64,000 nucleotides of DNA from JABFRZ01 sp964631945 (lineage in GTDB: Bacteria > Planctomycetota > UBA1135 > GCA-002686595), in the NCBI GenBank assembly GCA_964631945.1, contig CAZWAY010000021.1, forward strand, positions 1 to 64,000. Reading direction: 5' to 3'. Positions 7,269-15,864 of this stretch are shown here, piece by piece. The position numbers and the translations under genes are program-made. The first letter of the stretch is position 1. Each line of letters opens with the position of its first letter. The notes under the pieces are model-generated. The model saw nothing but the letters and a program-made list of their open reading frames with translations. It had not been told where the DNA came from and searched no databases.

Positions 7269-7712
7269 ATGCGATTCGCCTCCGTCCTCGTCCCCGAGGC
7301 CGGGCACGCCAGCGGTCCCGACCTGACGCGCTACCTAGCGGTGTGCGCGGGCTCGATCCTCGCGCTCCTGGCCGCGGCCTGGCTCTTCCGGCGCTTCTTC
7401 GCCCGGCACCTGAAGGCGCGCGCGGCCAAGCGCTCGCTCCAGGTTCTCGACGTGCTCCCCCTGTCGGGTAAGCAGAAACTCGTGGTCGTCCGCTGCTACG
7501 ACCGCAGCTTCCTGCTCGGACTGGGGGACAAGGAGGTGCGCGCCATCGCCGAGCTCGACGGGGCGCCGCCGCCGCCGCCGCCGGGCGACTCGCCGCCCTC
7601 CGAGCGTGGCCAACCCTTCGCCGCCGTGCTGGAGGACGAGCTCGTGCTCGCCCCGGCCCAGGCCGCGCGCGTGCGCGCCTCGCTGGGCGCCAAGGAGGGC
7701 TTGCTCGCGTGA
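7269..7712 (+). CDS. fliO: flagellar biosynthesis protein FliO
   Basis: A 147-residue single-pass membrane protein that helps assemble the FliP ring of the flagellar export gate. A transmembrane helix lies at about residues 22-42 (YLAVCAGSILALLAAAWLF). It is followed by the FliO-type cytoplasmic domain LQVLDVLPLSGKQKLVVVRCYDRSFLLGL, close to the family pattern of a small beta domain. The tail is Pro-rich. The ATG at 7269 was chosen over an upstream in-frame start because the extra 42 residues are Arg/Pro-rich and unlike the family. Its stop overlaps the fliP GTG start, and it begins the fliOPQR-flhBAF run. Confidence 0.88.
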   Translation: MRFASVLVPEAGHASGPDLTRYLAVCAGSILALLAAAWLFRRFFARHLKARAAKRSLQVLDVLPLSGKQKLVVVRCYDRSFLLGLGDKEVRAIAELDGAPPPPPPGDSPPSERGQPFAAVLEDELVLAPAQAARVRASLGAKEGLLA

Positions 7713-8533
7713 AGAGCTTGATGAGCTTGAAGACCCGGCGCGCTGCCATTGCGACCCGCTCCGCGCTGCTCGTGCTCGCGCTGGCGCTGCTCGGCGGCCT
7801 GGCCGCCGCCCAGGCGACCGGTGCCGGCGCGGGCGCGCTCTCGTCGGCGGCGCCGCTGGCCCAGGCCCCCGAGGAGGGCGTGAAGGTCTCGGCCGCGGTC
7901 GAGATCGCCTTCCTGCTGACGGTCCTCTCGGTGCTGCCGGCGCTGGTGATCACGGCCACCAGCTTCACGCGCATCGTGATCGTGCTCTCGTTCGTGCGCC
8001 GCTCGCTGTCGGTCAACGAGCTGCCCCCCAATCCGGTCATCATCGCGCTCTCCCTGTTCCTGACGACCTTCGTGATGGGGCCGGTGTTCTCGCGCGCCTA
8101 CGAGAAGGCCTACGTGCCCTATCAGGCCGGCGAGATCGGGGCCGCGGCCGCGGCTGGCTCGGCCTGGGGTGAGCTGCGCGGCTTCCTGGTGGCGAACACG
8201 CGCGCCTCGGAGATCGACCTGTTCCTCGAGCTCGCGCACGTCGAGAAGCCGGTGGACGACGGCGGCATGCTGGTGCCCGAGTCGCTGCCCTTCCGCGTGG
8301 TCGTGCCGGCCTTCGTGCTGTCCGAGCTGAAGACCTCGTTCCAGATGGGCTTCCTCCTGTTCCTGCCCTTCCTGGTGATCGACCTGGTGGTGGCGTCGGT
8401 GCTGATCTCGATGGGCATGTTCATGCTCCCGCCCGTGATGATCTCGACGCCCTTCAAGATCCTCCTGTTCGTGCTGGTCGACGGCTGGCACCTGGTGTGC
8501 GAGTCGCTCGTGACCTCCTTCGTGAGCACCTGA
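7709..8533 (+). CDS. fliP: flagellar export gate protein FliP
   Basis: A 274-residue core subunit of the type III export gate (FliPQR complex) in the inner membrane. There is a cleavable N-terminal signal peptide (about residues 1-35), as FliP has in many species. The signature SFTRIVIVLSFVRRSL follows the first membrane helix, then PNPVIIALSLFLTTFVM, and the C-terminal helices contain FLPFLVIDLVVASVLISMGM and PFKILLFVLVDGW. The soluble segment between the helix pairs (about residues 130-205) is normal for FliP. It starts at GTG overlapping the fliO stop (GTGA). Confidence 0.97.
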   Translation: MKSLMSLKTRRAAIATRSALLVLALALLGGLAAAQATGAGAGALSSAAPLAQAPEEGVKVSAAVEIAFLLTVLSVLPALVITATSFTRIVIVLSFVRRSLSVNELPPNPVIIALSLFLTTFVMGPVFSRAYEKAYVPYQAGEIGAAAAAGSAWGELRGFLVANTRASEIDLFLELAHVEKPVDDGGMLVPESLPFRVVVPAFVLSELKTSFQMGFLLFLPFLVIDLVVASVLISMGMFMLPPVMISTPFKILLFVLVDGWHLVCESLVTSFVST

Positions 8534-8535
8534 CC

Positions 8536-8814
8536 ATGGAGACGCTCGACCTCCAAGTCCTGGATCTGGCGCGCGAGATGCTCGGCCTCACGCTGCTCAT
8601 CGCCGGGCCGCTCCTGATCGTCGGCCTGATCGTGGGCGTGGCCGTGAGCGTGTTCCAGGCCCTGACCTCGGTGCAGGAGCAGACGCTGTCGGTCGTGCCC
8701 AAGATGCTGGCGGTGGTGCTGGTCGGGCTGTTCCTGCTGGCCCCGGCGCTCACCCTGCTGCGCGACTTCTGCGTGCGCGTGTTCGAGCGCCTGCACACCT
8801 TCGGACTGAGCTAG
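8536..8814 (+). CDS. fliQ: flagellar export gate protein FliQ
   Basis: A 92-residue protein with two transmembrane helices, a typical FliQ, four copies of which wrap around FliP5-FliR1 in the export gate. Conserved features are VGLIVGVAVSVFQALTSVQEQTLSVVPKM in two adjoining parts (about residues 30-60) and the second helix LAVVLVGLFLLAPALTLL. The ATG at 8536 lies 2 bases after the fliP stop. An in-frame upstream extension into fliP was rejected because FliQ proteins are about 90 residues long. Confidence 0.96.
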   Translation: METLDLQVLDLAREMLGLTLLIAGPLLIVGLIVGVAVSVFQALTSVQEQTLSVVPKMLAVVLVGLFLLAPALTLLRDFCVRVFERLHTFGLS

Positions 8815-8828
8815 CCACCCGATCCCCC

Positions 8829-9584
8829 ATGCCCCTCTCGGCCACCATCGCCGGATTCATGCTGGTGCTCGCGCGCACGAGCGCGCTGGTGCTGGCGTCG
8901 CCGGTGCTCGGACAGGGCACGGGCTTCAGCGGCTACCGCGTGGGCCTGATCGGGTTCCTGTCGCTCCTCCTGTTCCTCAGCACCGGCACGCCGGTGGAGG
9001 CGCCGCCCCTCGAGCTGGCGCTGATGGGCCTGCGCGAGGTCCTGATCGGGATCTTCCTGGGCTTCCTGCTGCAGCTCGTGCTGCTGGCGGTGCGCGTGGC
9101 GGGCGAGATGGTCGGCCAGGAGATGGGCTTCATGGTCGCGCGCCAGGTCGACCCGACCAACGGCATCTCGAGCACGCTGATCACCAGCCTCTACGAGAAC
9201 CTGTTCCTGCTGGTCCTGCTGGCGCTGGACGGGCACCACTGGCTGCTGCGCTCGCTCGAGCGCTCCTTCGCCTTCGCCCCGATCGGACACCTGGAGCTGG
9301 GTCCGCGCATGGCCTCCACGGCCATCTCGATGTTCTCCGAGATGTTCCGGGCGGGGCTGGTGTTCGCCGCGCCGGTGATGGTGTTCCTGCTCCTGGTCTC
9401 GCTCCTGATCGGGCTCCTGTCGCGCGCGGTGCCGGGCCTGAACGTGCTCGAGGTGGGCTTCACGCTGCGCGTGCTGGTGGCGCTGGTGGCCCTGTTCCTG
9501 TTCGCGCCGGTGATGGAGCCGGCCATGCGCAACCTGCACCAGGACCTCCTGCGCTGGCTCGAGCGCGGACTCACCGCGCTCTGA
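8829..9584 (+). CDS. fliR: flagellar export gate protein FliR
   Basis: A 251-residue integral membrane protein, the single FliR subunit of the export gate. Six or so hydrophobic segments are visible, with the family features LVLASPVLG near residue 20, LALMGLREVLIGIFLGFLLQL in the middle, GEMVGQEMGF at about residues 94-103, and PVMVFLLLVSLLIGLLSRAVPGLNVLEVGF in two parts near residues 178-210. Start 15 bases after the fliQ stop, then flhB after 9 bases, so it is part of the same operon. Confidence 0.96.
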   Translation: MPLSATIAGFMLVLARTSALVLASPVLGQGTGFSGYRVGLIGFLSLLLFLSTGTPVEAPPLELALMGLREVLIGIFLGFLLQLVLLAVRVAGEMVGQEMGFMVARQVDPTNGISSTLITSLYENLFLLVLLALDGHHWLLRSLERSFAFAPIGHLELGPRMASTAISMFSEMFRAGLVFAAPVMVFLLLVSLLIGLLSRAVPGLNVLEVGFTLRVLVALVALFLFAPVMEPAMRNLHQDLLRWLERGLTAL

Positions 9585-9593
9585 TCCACGACC

Positions 9594-10691
9594 ATGGCCG
9601 ACACTTCCGATCGCGAGCAACGCACCGAGGACGCGACCCCGCGTCGGCGCGAGGAAGCACGCGAGAAGGGCCAGGTGGCGATCTCGACCGAGCTCGCCTC
9701 GGCCCTGGGCCTGGCGGCCGGCGTCGGCGCCCTGGCGCTGGGTGGCGCGCACCTCGCGCGCGTCGTGGCGGACGAGCTGGAGCACGGCATCGCCGCCCTG
9801 GCCGGCATGGGCCTCACCGACCTGGGCGTGCCGGAGTCCTCGGCGCTGCTGAAGGAATCGATCCTGGGCGTGCTCGGCGCGCTGTGCATGGTGATCCTGC
9901 CGACCGTGGCGGTGTGCGCCCTGACCGGCTACCTGCAGGTCGGTCTGCGCTTCGCGCCCAAGGCGATCGAGGTGGATCCGGGCAAGCTCGATCCCAGCAA
10001 GGGTCTGCAGCGCCTGTTCTCGATGCGCGCGCTGGTGCGCACGGGCCTCTCGCTCGGCAAGGTCACGCTGATCACGGCCGCCGCCGCCAGCGTGGCCTGG
10101 CTGCACGTCGATCGGATCGCGCACGTCGGCACGAACGAGCTCGGCCCGCTGCTGGCGGCCCTGGGCGTGGTCGGGTTGCGCACGGCCGCGGCCGCGCTGG
10201 CCGTGATCCTGGCCCTGGCCATGCTCGACGCGTTGTTCCAGCGTCTGCAGCACGAGCGCGATCTGCGCATGACGCCGGCCGAGGTCAAGGAGGAGCACCG
10301 CCTGACCGAGGGCGATCCGCACGTGCGCGCGCGCATCCGCGCGGTGCAACGCGAGTTCGCCATGCGGCGCATGATGGCCGACGTCCCCAAGGCCACGGTG
10401 GTGGTCACCAACCCGACCCACGTCGCGGTGGCGCTCAGCTACGAGCGCGTCGGCGACGACGGCCGGCGGGCCGCGCCCGTGGTGGTCGCCAAGGGCGTCG
10501 ATCATCTGGCCGAACGCATCAAGGAGGTCGCGCGGGCGAACGGCGTGGCCTGCCACGAGGACGTGCCGCTGGCGCGCGCGCTGTACGCGCGCGTGCGCAT
10601 CGGCCAGGAGATCCCCGCGGAGCTCTACGCCGCGGTCGCGGCCGTGCTCGCCACCGTCTACCGCCTGGAGGGCGCGCCCGCTCGGGGCTAG
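9594..10691 (+). CDS. flhB: flagellar export switch protein FlhB
   Basis: A 365-residue FlhB, which switches export specificity from rod/hook to filament substrates. It has the N-terminal charged segment EDATPRRREEAREKGQV, four transmembrane helices (about residues 35-215) and the cytoplasmic FlhBC domain. The autocleavage motif N-P-T-H lies at residues 273-276, so the Asn-Pro bond should self-cleave as in the family. The conserved KEEHRLTEGDPHVRARIR linker and the C-terminal VPLARALYARVRIGQEIPAELY segment are present. Length is normal. Confidence 0.97.
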   Translation: MADTSDREQRTEDATPRRREEAREKGQVAISTELASALGLAAGVGALALGGAHLARVVADELEHGIAALAGMGLTDLGVPESSALLKESILGVLGALCMVILPTVAVCALTGYLQVGLRFAPKAIEVDPGKLDPSKGLQRLFSMRALVRTGLSLGKVTLITAAAASVAWLHVDRIAHVGTNELGPLLAALGVVGLRTAAAALAVILALAMLDALFQRLQHERDLRMTPAEVKEEHRLTEGDPHVRARIRAVQREFAMRRMMADVPKATVVVTNPTHVAVALSYERVGDDGRRAAPVVVAKGVDHLAERIKEVARANGVACHEDVPLARALYARVRIGQEIPAELYAAVAAVLATVYRLEGAPARG

Positions 10692-10702
10692 CGCGCTAGG
10701 GC

Positions 10703-12874
10703 ATGGCGAAGCACGGCGGCGACGGGCCCGGTGGCGCGGCGGGTACCCACGTGACGGGTACGGCCCTCGAGCGCTTCGGGCGCTTCCTGACGCGCTGGGC
10801 CGACTGGGCCCTGGGCATCGGCGTGCTCGGGCTGATGGTCACTCTGCTGGTGCCGCTGCCCACGCCGGTGCTCGACCTCTTGCTCGCGTTCAACATCACG
10901 ATCTCGGTCCTGCTCCTGCTCGTGACCATGAGCGTCAAGAGCTCGGCCGAGCTCTCGACCTTCCCGGCCGTGCTGCTGTTCACGACGCTCTTCCGGCTCG
11001 GCCTGAACGTCGCCAGCACGCGCCTGATCCTGTCCGAGGGCCGCGCCGGCGCCGTGATCACGGCCTTCGGGCACTTCGTGGTCGGCGACGACCTGACGGT
11101 CGGCCTGATCGTGTTCCTGATCCTGGTGGTGATCCAGTTCGTGGTCATCACCAAGGGCGCGGGGCGCATCAGCGAGGTCGCGGCGCGCTTCGTGCTCGAC
11201 GCCATGCCCGGCAAGCAGATGGCGATCGACGCCGACCTGAACGCGGGCCTGATCGACTCGGACGAGGCGCGCTCGCGGCGCGCGCGCGTGGCCGGCGAGG
11301 CCGAGTTCTACGGGGCCATGGACGGCGCCTCGAAGTTCGTGCGCGGCGACGCCATCGCCAGCCTGATCATCACCGCGCTCAACCTGGTGGGCGGCATGGC
11401 GCTGGGCGCGATGAGCGGGCTCACGCTGGAGGAGGCCGGCCGACGCTACTCGATGCTCTCGATCGGCGACGGCCTGGTGACGCAGATCCCGGCGCTGCTG
11501 GTCTCGACCGCGGCCGCCGTGCTGGTCACGCGCGCTTCCAGCGACAAGACCCTCGGCTACAACCTGATCTCCCAGGTCGCCAGCCGGCCGAAGCCGGTCC
11601 TGATCGCCTCCGGCCTGATGTTCACGATCGGGCTCCTGCCGGGCATGCCGAGCCTGCCGTTCACGCTGCTGGCGAGCGTGCTCCTGTTCGCGGCGCGGCG
11701 CCTGCGCGGCATCGACGGACCCGAGAGTCTGCTCACGCCCAGCCCGGCCGGCACGGCCGCGCGCGGCACGGGCAAGCTCGAACCCGCGGGCGAGGTCGGC
11801 GAGCCGAAGCCCGTGGACGAGGCGCTCGGGCTGCTGGAGGTCGACCGAATCGGGCTCGAGATCGGGTACCGCCTGATCCCTCTGGTGCAGGACAAGAGCG
11901 GCACCGGCATCCTCGATCACGTCTCGCAGCTGCGGCGCCGCTTCGCCGCGCGCGAGGGCGTGGTGCTGCCGCCGGTGCGCATCAAGGACAACGTGCGCCT
12001 GGAGCCCGGCGCCTATCGCGTGCTGCTCGGCGGCCAGGAGGTCGCCAAGGGCACGCTGGAGGTCGGCCAGTTCATGGCCATGGACTCCGGCAGCTCCCCG
12101 GCCGGGAGCGCGGTCCCCAAGCTGCGCGGCAAGGCCGCGCGCGATCCGGCCTTCGGCTTGCCGGCCTGGTGGATCACGCCCGCGCAGCGCGACGAGGCCG
12201 AGCTGGCGGGCTACACCGTGGTCGATCCGACCAGCGTGCTGGTCACGCACCTGTCCGAGGTCATCCGCGGTTCCCTGCACGAGATCCTCTCGCGCGACGA
12301 CGTCAAGGAGCTGGTCGAGCACGTCAAGAAGAGCTCGCCGGCCGTGGTCGAGGAGCTCATCCCGCACAAGCTCGGCTACGGCGAGGTGCAGCAGGTGCTG
12401 CGCAACCTCCTGGCCGAGGGCGTGCCCGTGCGCAACATGCCGGCCATCCTCGAGGCCCTGGCGGACGGCGTCGGACGCACCAAGGACCCCGAGGCCCTGA
12501 GCGAGTTCGTGCGCGGGCGGCTCGGGCGCGTGCTGTGCGAGCTCCACGCCGACAAGGGCGGCACGCTGCACGCCGTCACGCTCGATCCGCAGATCGAGGC
12601 GCGCCTCGCGGCCGCGGTGGGCGTCAGCAAGGATCCCGAGGCCATGCCCGTCAATCCGGCCTACCTGCAGCGTCTGATCGAGCGCATCGCGCAGGCCGTC
12701 GCGGCCGCCTCGAAGGGTGGCAAGGATGCGGTCGTGCTGGCGCGCGGCGGCGTGCGGCGCTTCCTGAACGAGCTCGTGCGCGCCTCGCTGCCGAAGGTCG
12801 CGGTGCTCTCCTACAACGAGGTCGTCCCCGCGCGCGCGGTCGAGACGAGCTCGGTCGTGAAACTGGAGGATTGA
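10703..12874 (+). CDS. flhA: flagellar export apparatus protein FlhA
   Basis: A 723-residue FlhA, forming the nonameric ring that docks chaperone-substrate complexes and couples export to proton flow. Eight membrane helices occupy the first 335 residues or so, with the FHIPEP signature region TFPAVLLFTTLFRLGLNVASTRL and the conserved RFVLDAMPGKQMAIDADLNAG loop. The C-terminal cytoplasmic domain (from about residue 370) includes LEIGYRLIPLV, QLRRRFA and a late KEL.EHVKKSSPAVVEELIP stretch. It starts 11 bases after flhB and its stop adjoins flhF. Confidence 0.97.
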   Translation: MAKHGGDGPGGAAGTHVTGTALERFGRFLTRWADWALGIGVLGLMVTLLVPLPTPVLDLLLAFNITISVLLLLVTMSVKSSAELSTFPAVLLFTTLFRLGLNVASTRLILSEGRAGAVITAFGHFVVGDDLTVGLIVFLILVVIQFVVITKGAGRISEVAARFVLDAMPGKQMAIDADLNAGLIDSDEARSRRARVAGEAEFYGAMDGASKFVRGDAIASLIITALNLVGGMALGAMSGLTLEEAGRRYSMLSIGDGLVTQIPALLVSTAAAVLVTRASSDKTLGYNLISQVASRPKPVLIASGLMFTIGLLPGMPSLPFTLLASVLLFAARRLRGIDGPESLLTPSPAGTAARGTGKLEPAGEVGEPKPVDEALGLLEVDRIGLEIGYRLIPLVQDKSGTGILDHVSQLRRRFAAREGVVLPPVRIKDNVRLEPGAYRVLLGGQEVAKGTLEVGQFMAMDSGSSPAGSAVPKLRGKAARDPAFGLPAWWITPAQRDEAELAGYTVVDPTSVLVTHLSEVIRGSLHEILSRDDVKELVEHVKKSSPAVVEELIPHKLGYGEVQQVLRNLLAEGVPVRNMPAILEALADGVGRTKDPEALSEFVRGRLGRVLCELHADKGGTLHAVTLDPQIEARLAAAVGVSKDPEAMPVNPAYLQRLIERIAQAVAAASKGGKDAVVLARGGVRRFLNELVRASLPKVAVLSYNEVVPARAVETSSVVKLED

Positions 12875-12875
12875 G

Positions 12876-13814
12876 ATGAACGTCGCCTCCCACCCGGAAC
12901 TGCGCGAGTCGCCTGACGCCACCTGGACCGATCTGCGGCGCGAGCCGGCGCCGCTGCTGCGCGCGCCGCTGACGCCCGACGAGCTGGTGGGCCTCGCCCT
13001 GGAACCCGGCACGCGCGACGTGGCGCAGCGCATGCTCGCGCACGGCGCCTCGCCCGACTTCACGCGTCTGGTGCTGAGCGAGGTGCAGCGCGAGGGCGCG
13101 CGCGGCGCCTACGCCATCGACGCGGCCGCGGCCGTGCTGGCGCGCGCGGTGTCGATCCTGCCCTCGCCCAAGCGCCCGCGCCGCCACGAGCGCACGCCGC
13201 TGTTCGCCTTCGTCGGCCCGACCGGGGTCGGCAAGACCACCGCGCTGGTCAAGCTCGGACGCCGGCTGCGCGAGGCCGGCCGGCGGGTGGTGTTCGCCAG
13301 CCTCGACCCGCACTCGCTCGAGGCGCTCGAGCGCGTGGGTGGGCTGGCGAGCGACGTCGACCGGGGCGAGATCCCGCTGGCGCTCGTGCGCTCGGCCGAG
13401 GACCTGAAGAAGCTGCTGCGGCGCTCGGGCGCGGCCGACACGGTGCTGCTCGACACGCCCGGGCTCTCGCCGCGCGAGGACCAGCGCCTGGACGAGCTCG
13501 CGCGCGAGCTCGTGCTGTGCACGGCGCCGTGCGAGCCGCAGACGCTGCTGGTGCTCTCCGCCGCGGCCGGCCGCGGCGCGTTGCGCCTGACCACGCGGGC
13601 CTTCGCGCCCTTCCGCGCCGACGGCGCGATCCTGACCAAGCTGGACGAGACCGACGAACCGGCCGCGGCCTACGAGGCGCTGGTGCGCGCGCGGCTCCCG
13701 GTCGCGTTCCTGTGCGACGGCCAGGACGCGCGCGCGCACCTCCTGCGCCCGAGCGGCGAGGCCCTGAGCGACCTGGTCCTGCGCGGCCACCTGGCCGGGA
13801 GCCACGCGGGATGA
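12876..13814 (+). CDS. flhF: flagellar SRP-like GTPase FlhF (divergent)
   Basis: A 312-residue SRP-family GTPase, expected to set the place and number of flagella. An N-domain precedes the G domain with P-loop GPTGVGKTT (114-122), SLDPHSLEALERV in place of the usual DTYR.GA.EQL, DTPGLSPRED (193-202) where FlhF and Ffh have DTAGR, and TKLDE (254-258). The DTPG variant and altered G2 region suggest altered nucleotide handling. No MinD-like FlhG follows, although FlhF normally pairs with it as GTPase activator. It starts one base after the flhA stop and overlaps the next gene by ATGA. Confidence 0.88.
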   Translation: MNVASHPELRESPDATWTDLRREPAPLLRAPLTPDELVGLALEPGTRDVAQRMLAHGASPDFTRLVLSEVQREGARGAYAIDAAAAVLARAVSILPSPKRPRRHERTPLFAFVGPTGVGKTTALVKLGRRLREAGRRVVFASLDPHSLEALERVGGLASDVDRGEIPLALVRSAEDLKKLLRRSGAADTVLLDTPGLSPREDQRLDELARELVLCTAPCEPQTLLVLSAAAGRGALRLTTRAFAPFRADGAILTKLDETDEPAAAYEALVRARLPVAFLCDGQDARAHLLRPSGEALSDLVLRGHLAGSHAG

Positions 13815-14062
13815 GCGCGCCCGCCCCCAAGGAAACGGTCCGCGCCGCGCGCGAGTTCGGGGGCCGGCTGTCGGCCGCCGCCGCGCTGGCGGTGGCGCTG
13901 GTGTCGCTGCTGCAGCACGCGCCGCTGTGGCTGGCCAGCCTGCGCGGCCTGGCGGCGCTCCTGGTTCTCGGACTCGGGACGCGCCTCGGCGCGGCCGTCC
14001 TGGCCCGCGCGGTCGACTTCGATCGCCAGCTCGAACGGCCGAAACAGGAGCCCAAGCGATGA
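13811..14062 (+). CDS. small two-helix membrane protein between flhF and fliA
   Basis: An 83-residue protein starting within the flhF stop (ATGA). Two hydrophobic segments, about residues 22-38 (AAALAVALVSLLQHAPL) and 43-60 (LRGLAALLVLGLGTRLG), are joined by a tight turn and flanked by basic residues, with a charged C-terminus (FDRQLERPKQEPKR). No family is recognised. It fills the slot where flhG (minD-like) usually lies between flhF and fliA. It may be an accessory membrane factor for flagellar placement or export, an inference from its tight coupling alone. Confidence 0.7.
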   Translation: MSAPAPKETVRAAREFGGRLSAAAALAVALVSLLQHAPLWLASLRGLAALLVLGLGTRLGAAVLARAVDFDRQLERPKQEPKR

Positions 14063-14078
14063 GGAGCGCCGACCCCGC

Positions 14079-14807
14079 ATGAGCGCGAGCGAGTTCTCTC
14101 CCGCCGGTCCCGAGCTGGACCGCGAGCGCCTGATCCTGGATCACCTGGCGCTGCTGCAGCACATCGTCGGGCGCCTGTCGCTGGACGTGCCCGGGCGCGT
14201 GCAGCGCGACGACCTGTTCGGGTGGGGCATGCACGGCCTGATCGAGGCCGCCGATTCCTTCGACCCCACGCGCGGGCTGCAGTTCTCGACCTTCGCCTAT
14301 CCGCGCATCCGCGGCGCCATCCTGGACGAGCTGCGCCGCCTCGACTTCCTGCCACGCGGCCGGCGCGACCGCCTGCGCGAGGTCGAGCGCGCCGTGGCCG
14401 AGCTCGAGCAGCGTCACGGCACGCCGCCCTCGCCCGAGGAGATCGCGCAGCACCTCGGCACCACGATCGACGAGGTGGACGAGGTCCTGCACTCGGCGCG
14501 CGTGGCCTCGTGGGCCTCGCTCGACGGCGGCCCGAGCGAGGAGTTCGGCGCGCTCCTGTGCGACCCGCGCAGCGAGGATCCGGTCGGCAGCGCCGAGTGG
14601 AACGAGATGAAGGCCCTGCTCGTGCACACCATCGGCGCGCTGCCGGAGCCCGAGAAGACCGTGATCACGCTGTACTACGGCGAGGAGCTCTTGCTGAAGG
14701 AGATCGGCGAGATCCTGGGCGTGACCGAGTCGCGCGTCTCGCAGATCCACAGCCGCGCGCTCTATCGCCTGAACCGCGACCTCAAGAAGGCCAATCCGGT
14801 CACGTAG
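14079..14807 (+). CDS. fliA: flagellar sigma factor 28 (FliA/WhiG type)
   Basis: A 242-residue group 3 sigma-70 factor directing transcription of late flagellar genes. Region 2 includes HIVGRLSLDVPGRVQRDDLFGWGMHGLIEAADSFDP in sequence and GLQFSTFAYPRIRGAILDELR, the FliA-type -10 recognition region. Region 3 spans about residues 85-150. Region 4 ends with LPEPEKTVITLYYGEELLLKEIGEILGVTESRVSQIHSRA, a typical helix-turn-helix. Matching GCCGATAA-type promoters lie before the first flagellin, fliD and the FlgM-like gene in this window. The start follows the small membrane gene by 16 bases. Confidence 0.95.
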   Translation: MSASEFSPAGPELDRERLILDHLALLQHIVGRLSLDVPGRVQRDDLFGWGMHGLIEAADSFDPTRGLQFSTFAYPRIRGAILDELRRLDFLPRGRRDRLREVERAVAELEQRHGTPPSPEEIAQHLGTTIDEVDEVLHSARVASWASLDGGPSEEFGALLCDPRSEDPVGSAEWNEMKALLVHTIGALPEPEKTVITLYYGEELLLKEIGEILGVTESRVSQIHSRALYRLNRDLKKANPVT

Positions 14808-14812
14808 ACGCC

Positions 14813-15046
14813 ATGGAAGCGAACCACCGACGACGCGGCGTCATCAAGCGCGACCAGGTGCGCGTGGACGGCCACGCGGCCCACTCCGCGGCCCACGCCC
14901 AGGGCGAGCGCGCCGCGCCCGCTGCGAGCGCGCCCGTGTCGCGCGCGCGGCTCCTGCGCCTGGACGAGCACACCCAGGCCATCGAATTCACCTGCCCCTG
15001 CGGCGAGGTCTCCCTGATCGAGATCCACAGCGAGAAGAAGCCATGA
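14813..15046 (+). CDS. small protein with C-terminal Cys-x-Cys motif
   Basis: A 77-residue protein whose ATG lies 5 bases after the fliA stop and whose stop overlaps the next start (ATGA). The N-terminal half is basic and low in complexity (MEANHRRRGVIKRDQVRVDG, then Ala/His-rich). The C-terminal end reads LDEHTQAIEFTCPCGEVSLIEIHSE, with a CPC motif in a beta-like setting that could bind metal with partners. No family is recognised. Coupling to fliA suggests a flagellar or regulatory role, for example a sigma-28 accessory factor, but this is context only. Confidence 0.65.
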   Translation: MEANHRRRGVIKRDQVRVDGHAAHSAAHAQGERAAPAASAPVSRARLLRLDEHTQAIEFTCPCGEVSLIEIHSEKKP

Positions 15047-15864
15047 GAATCCCCCCGAGAATCCCCCCGCACCTGTGGGCCGCGAGCGCGGCGCTCCTGC
15101 TCGCAGCCTGCATCGTCCCGCCCTCCGTGTACGAGCGCGCCAGCTGGGGTCCGCCGCAGGAGACCTGGCAGGACCAGGGCCGCTATCGTCAGACCGCGCA
15201 GACCGCGCAGCCCGCGCGCGAAGCCGTGAGCGCGCTCGAACCGACGCCGACGGCCGGCACGCCGCCCGCGCCGGCCGCACCCGCTCGGACCCTCACCACC
15301 AGCACGGACCCGCTGGCCGAAGCCCAGGCGAATGCACCCGCCCCGGCGCCGACGCCGCCGGCGCCGCTCTACGCCTGGGACGGCGGCGTGGTCGACGGCG
15401 CGCCGCAGGGACGCGTGGCCGAGCAGGAAGGCACGCCGCGCGGCCTCGAGACGCCGCCCGCGGGGCGCATGCACATCATCGAGCTCTACCAGCAGGTGCT
15501 GGACGAGCGCGACGCGCTGGCGAGCGAGGTCGAGGTCCTGCGCAAGGGGCTGGAGGAAACGCGCGTGGCGCTCGAGGCCAAGACCAAGGAGTCCATCGAC
15601 CTCAGCGCGCAGGTGGCGGGGCTGGAAGCCGCGCGCGCCGGCCTGATGAGCGACAACCGGGACATCGCCGCGCGCCTGGTGCAGGCCCAGATCCGCCGTC
15701 TCGAGGCCGAGAAGCTGCTGCTCGAGACGCGCATCGAGGTCGAACGCGGCAAGGCCGAGGAGGCCGCCCTGGCCGCGGCCGCGCAGTCGCGGCCCGGCAC
15801 CGCCAAGCCGCGCGCGCCGAGCAAGGAGCCGGCCCCGAGCGCGGCGGGGGAGAAGCACGAATGA
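15043..15864 (+). CDS. lipoprotein with proline-rich linker and coiled coil
   Basis: A 273-residue predicted lipoprotein. The signal peptide ends in a lipobox (LLLAACI, Cys about residue 23). A Thr/Pro/Ala-rich linker follows (about residues 50-110), then LYAWDGGVVDGAPQGRV, a strong coiled coil (about residues 140-245, LYQQVLDERDALASEVEVL and following) and a charged Ala-rich tail. It may span the periplasm from outer-membrane anchor toward peptidoglycan. It overlaps both neighbours by ATGA. Position after fliA and before another lipoprotein suggests a motor- or envelope-linked part; no family is recognised. Confidence 0.75.
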   Translation: MRIPPRIPPHLWAASAALLLAACIVPPSVYERASWGPPQETWQDQGRYRQTAQTAQPAREAVSALEPTPTAGTPPAPAAPARTLTTSTDPLAEAQANAPAPAPTPPAPLYAWDGGVVDGAPQGRVAEQEGTPRGLETPPAGRMHIIELYQQVLDERDALASEVEVLRKGLEETRVALEAKTKESIDLSAQVAGLEAARAGLMSDNRDIAARLVQAQIRRLEAEKLLLETRIEVERGKAEEAALAAAAQSRPGTAKPRAPSKEPAPSAAGEKHE

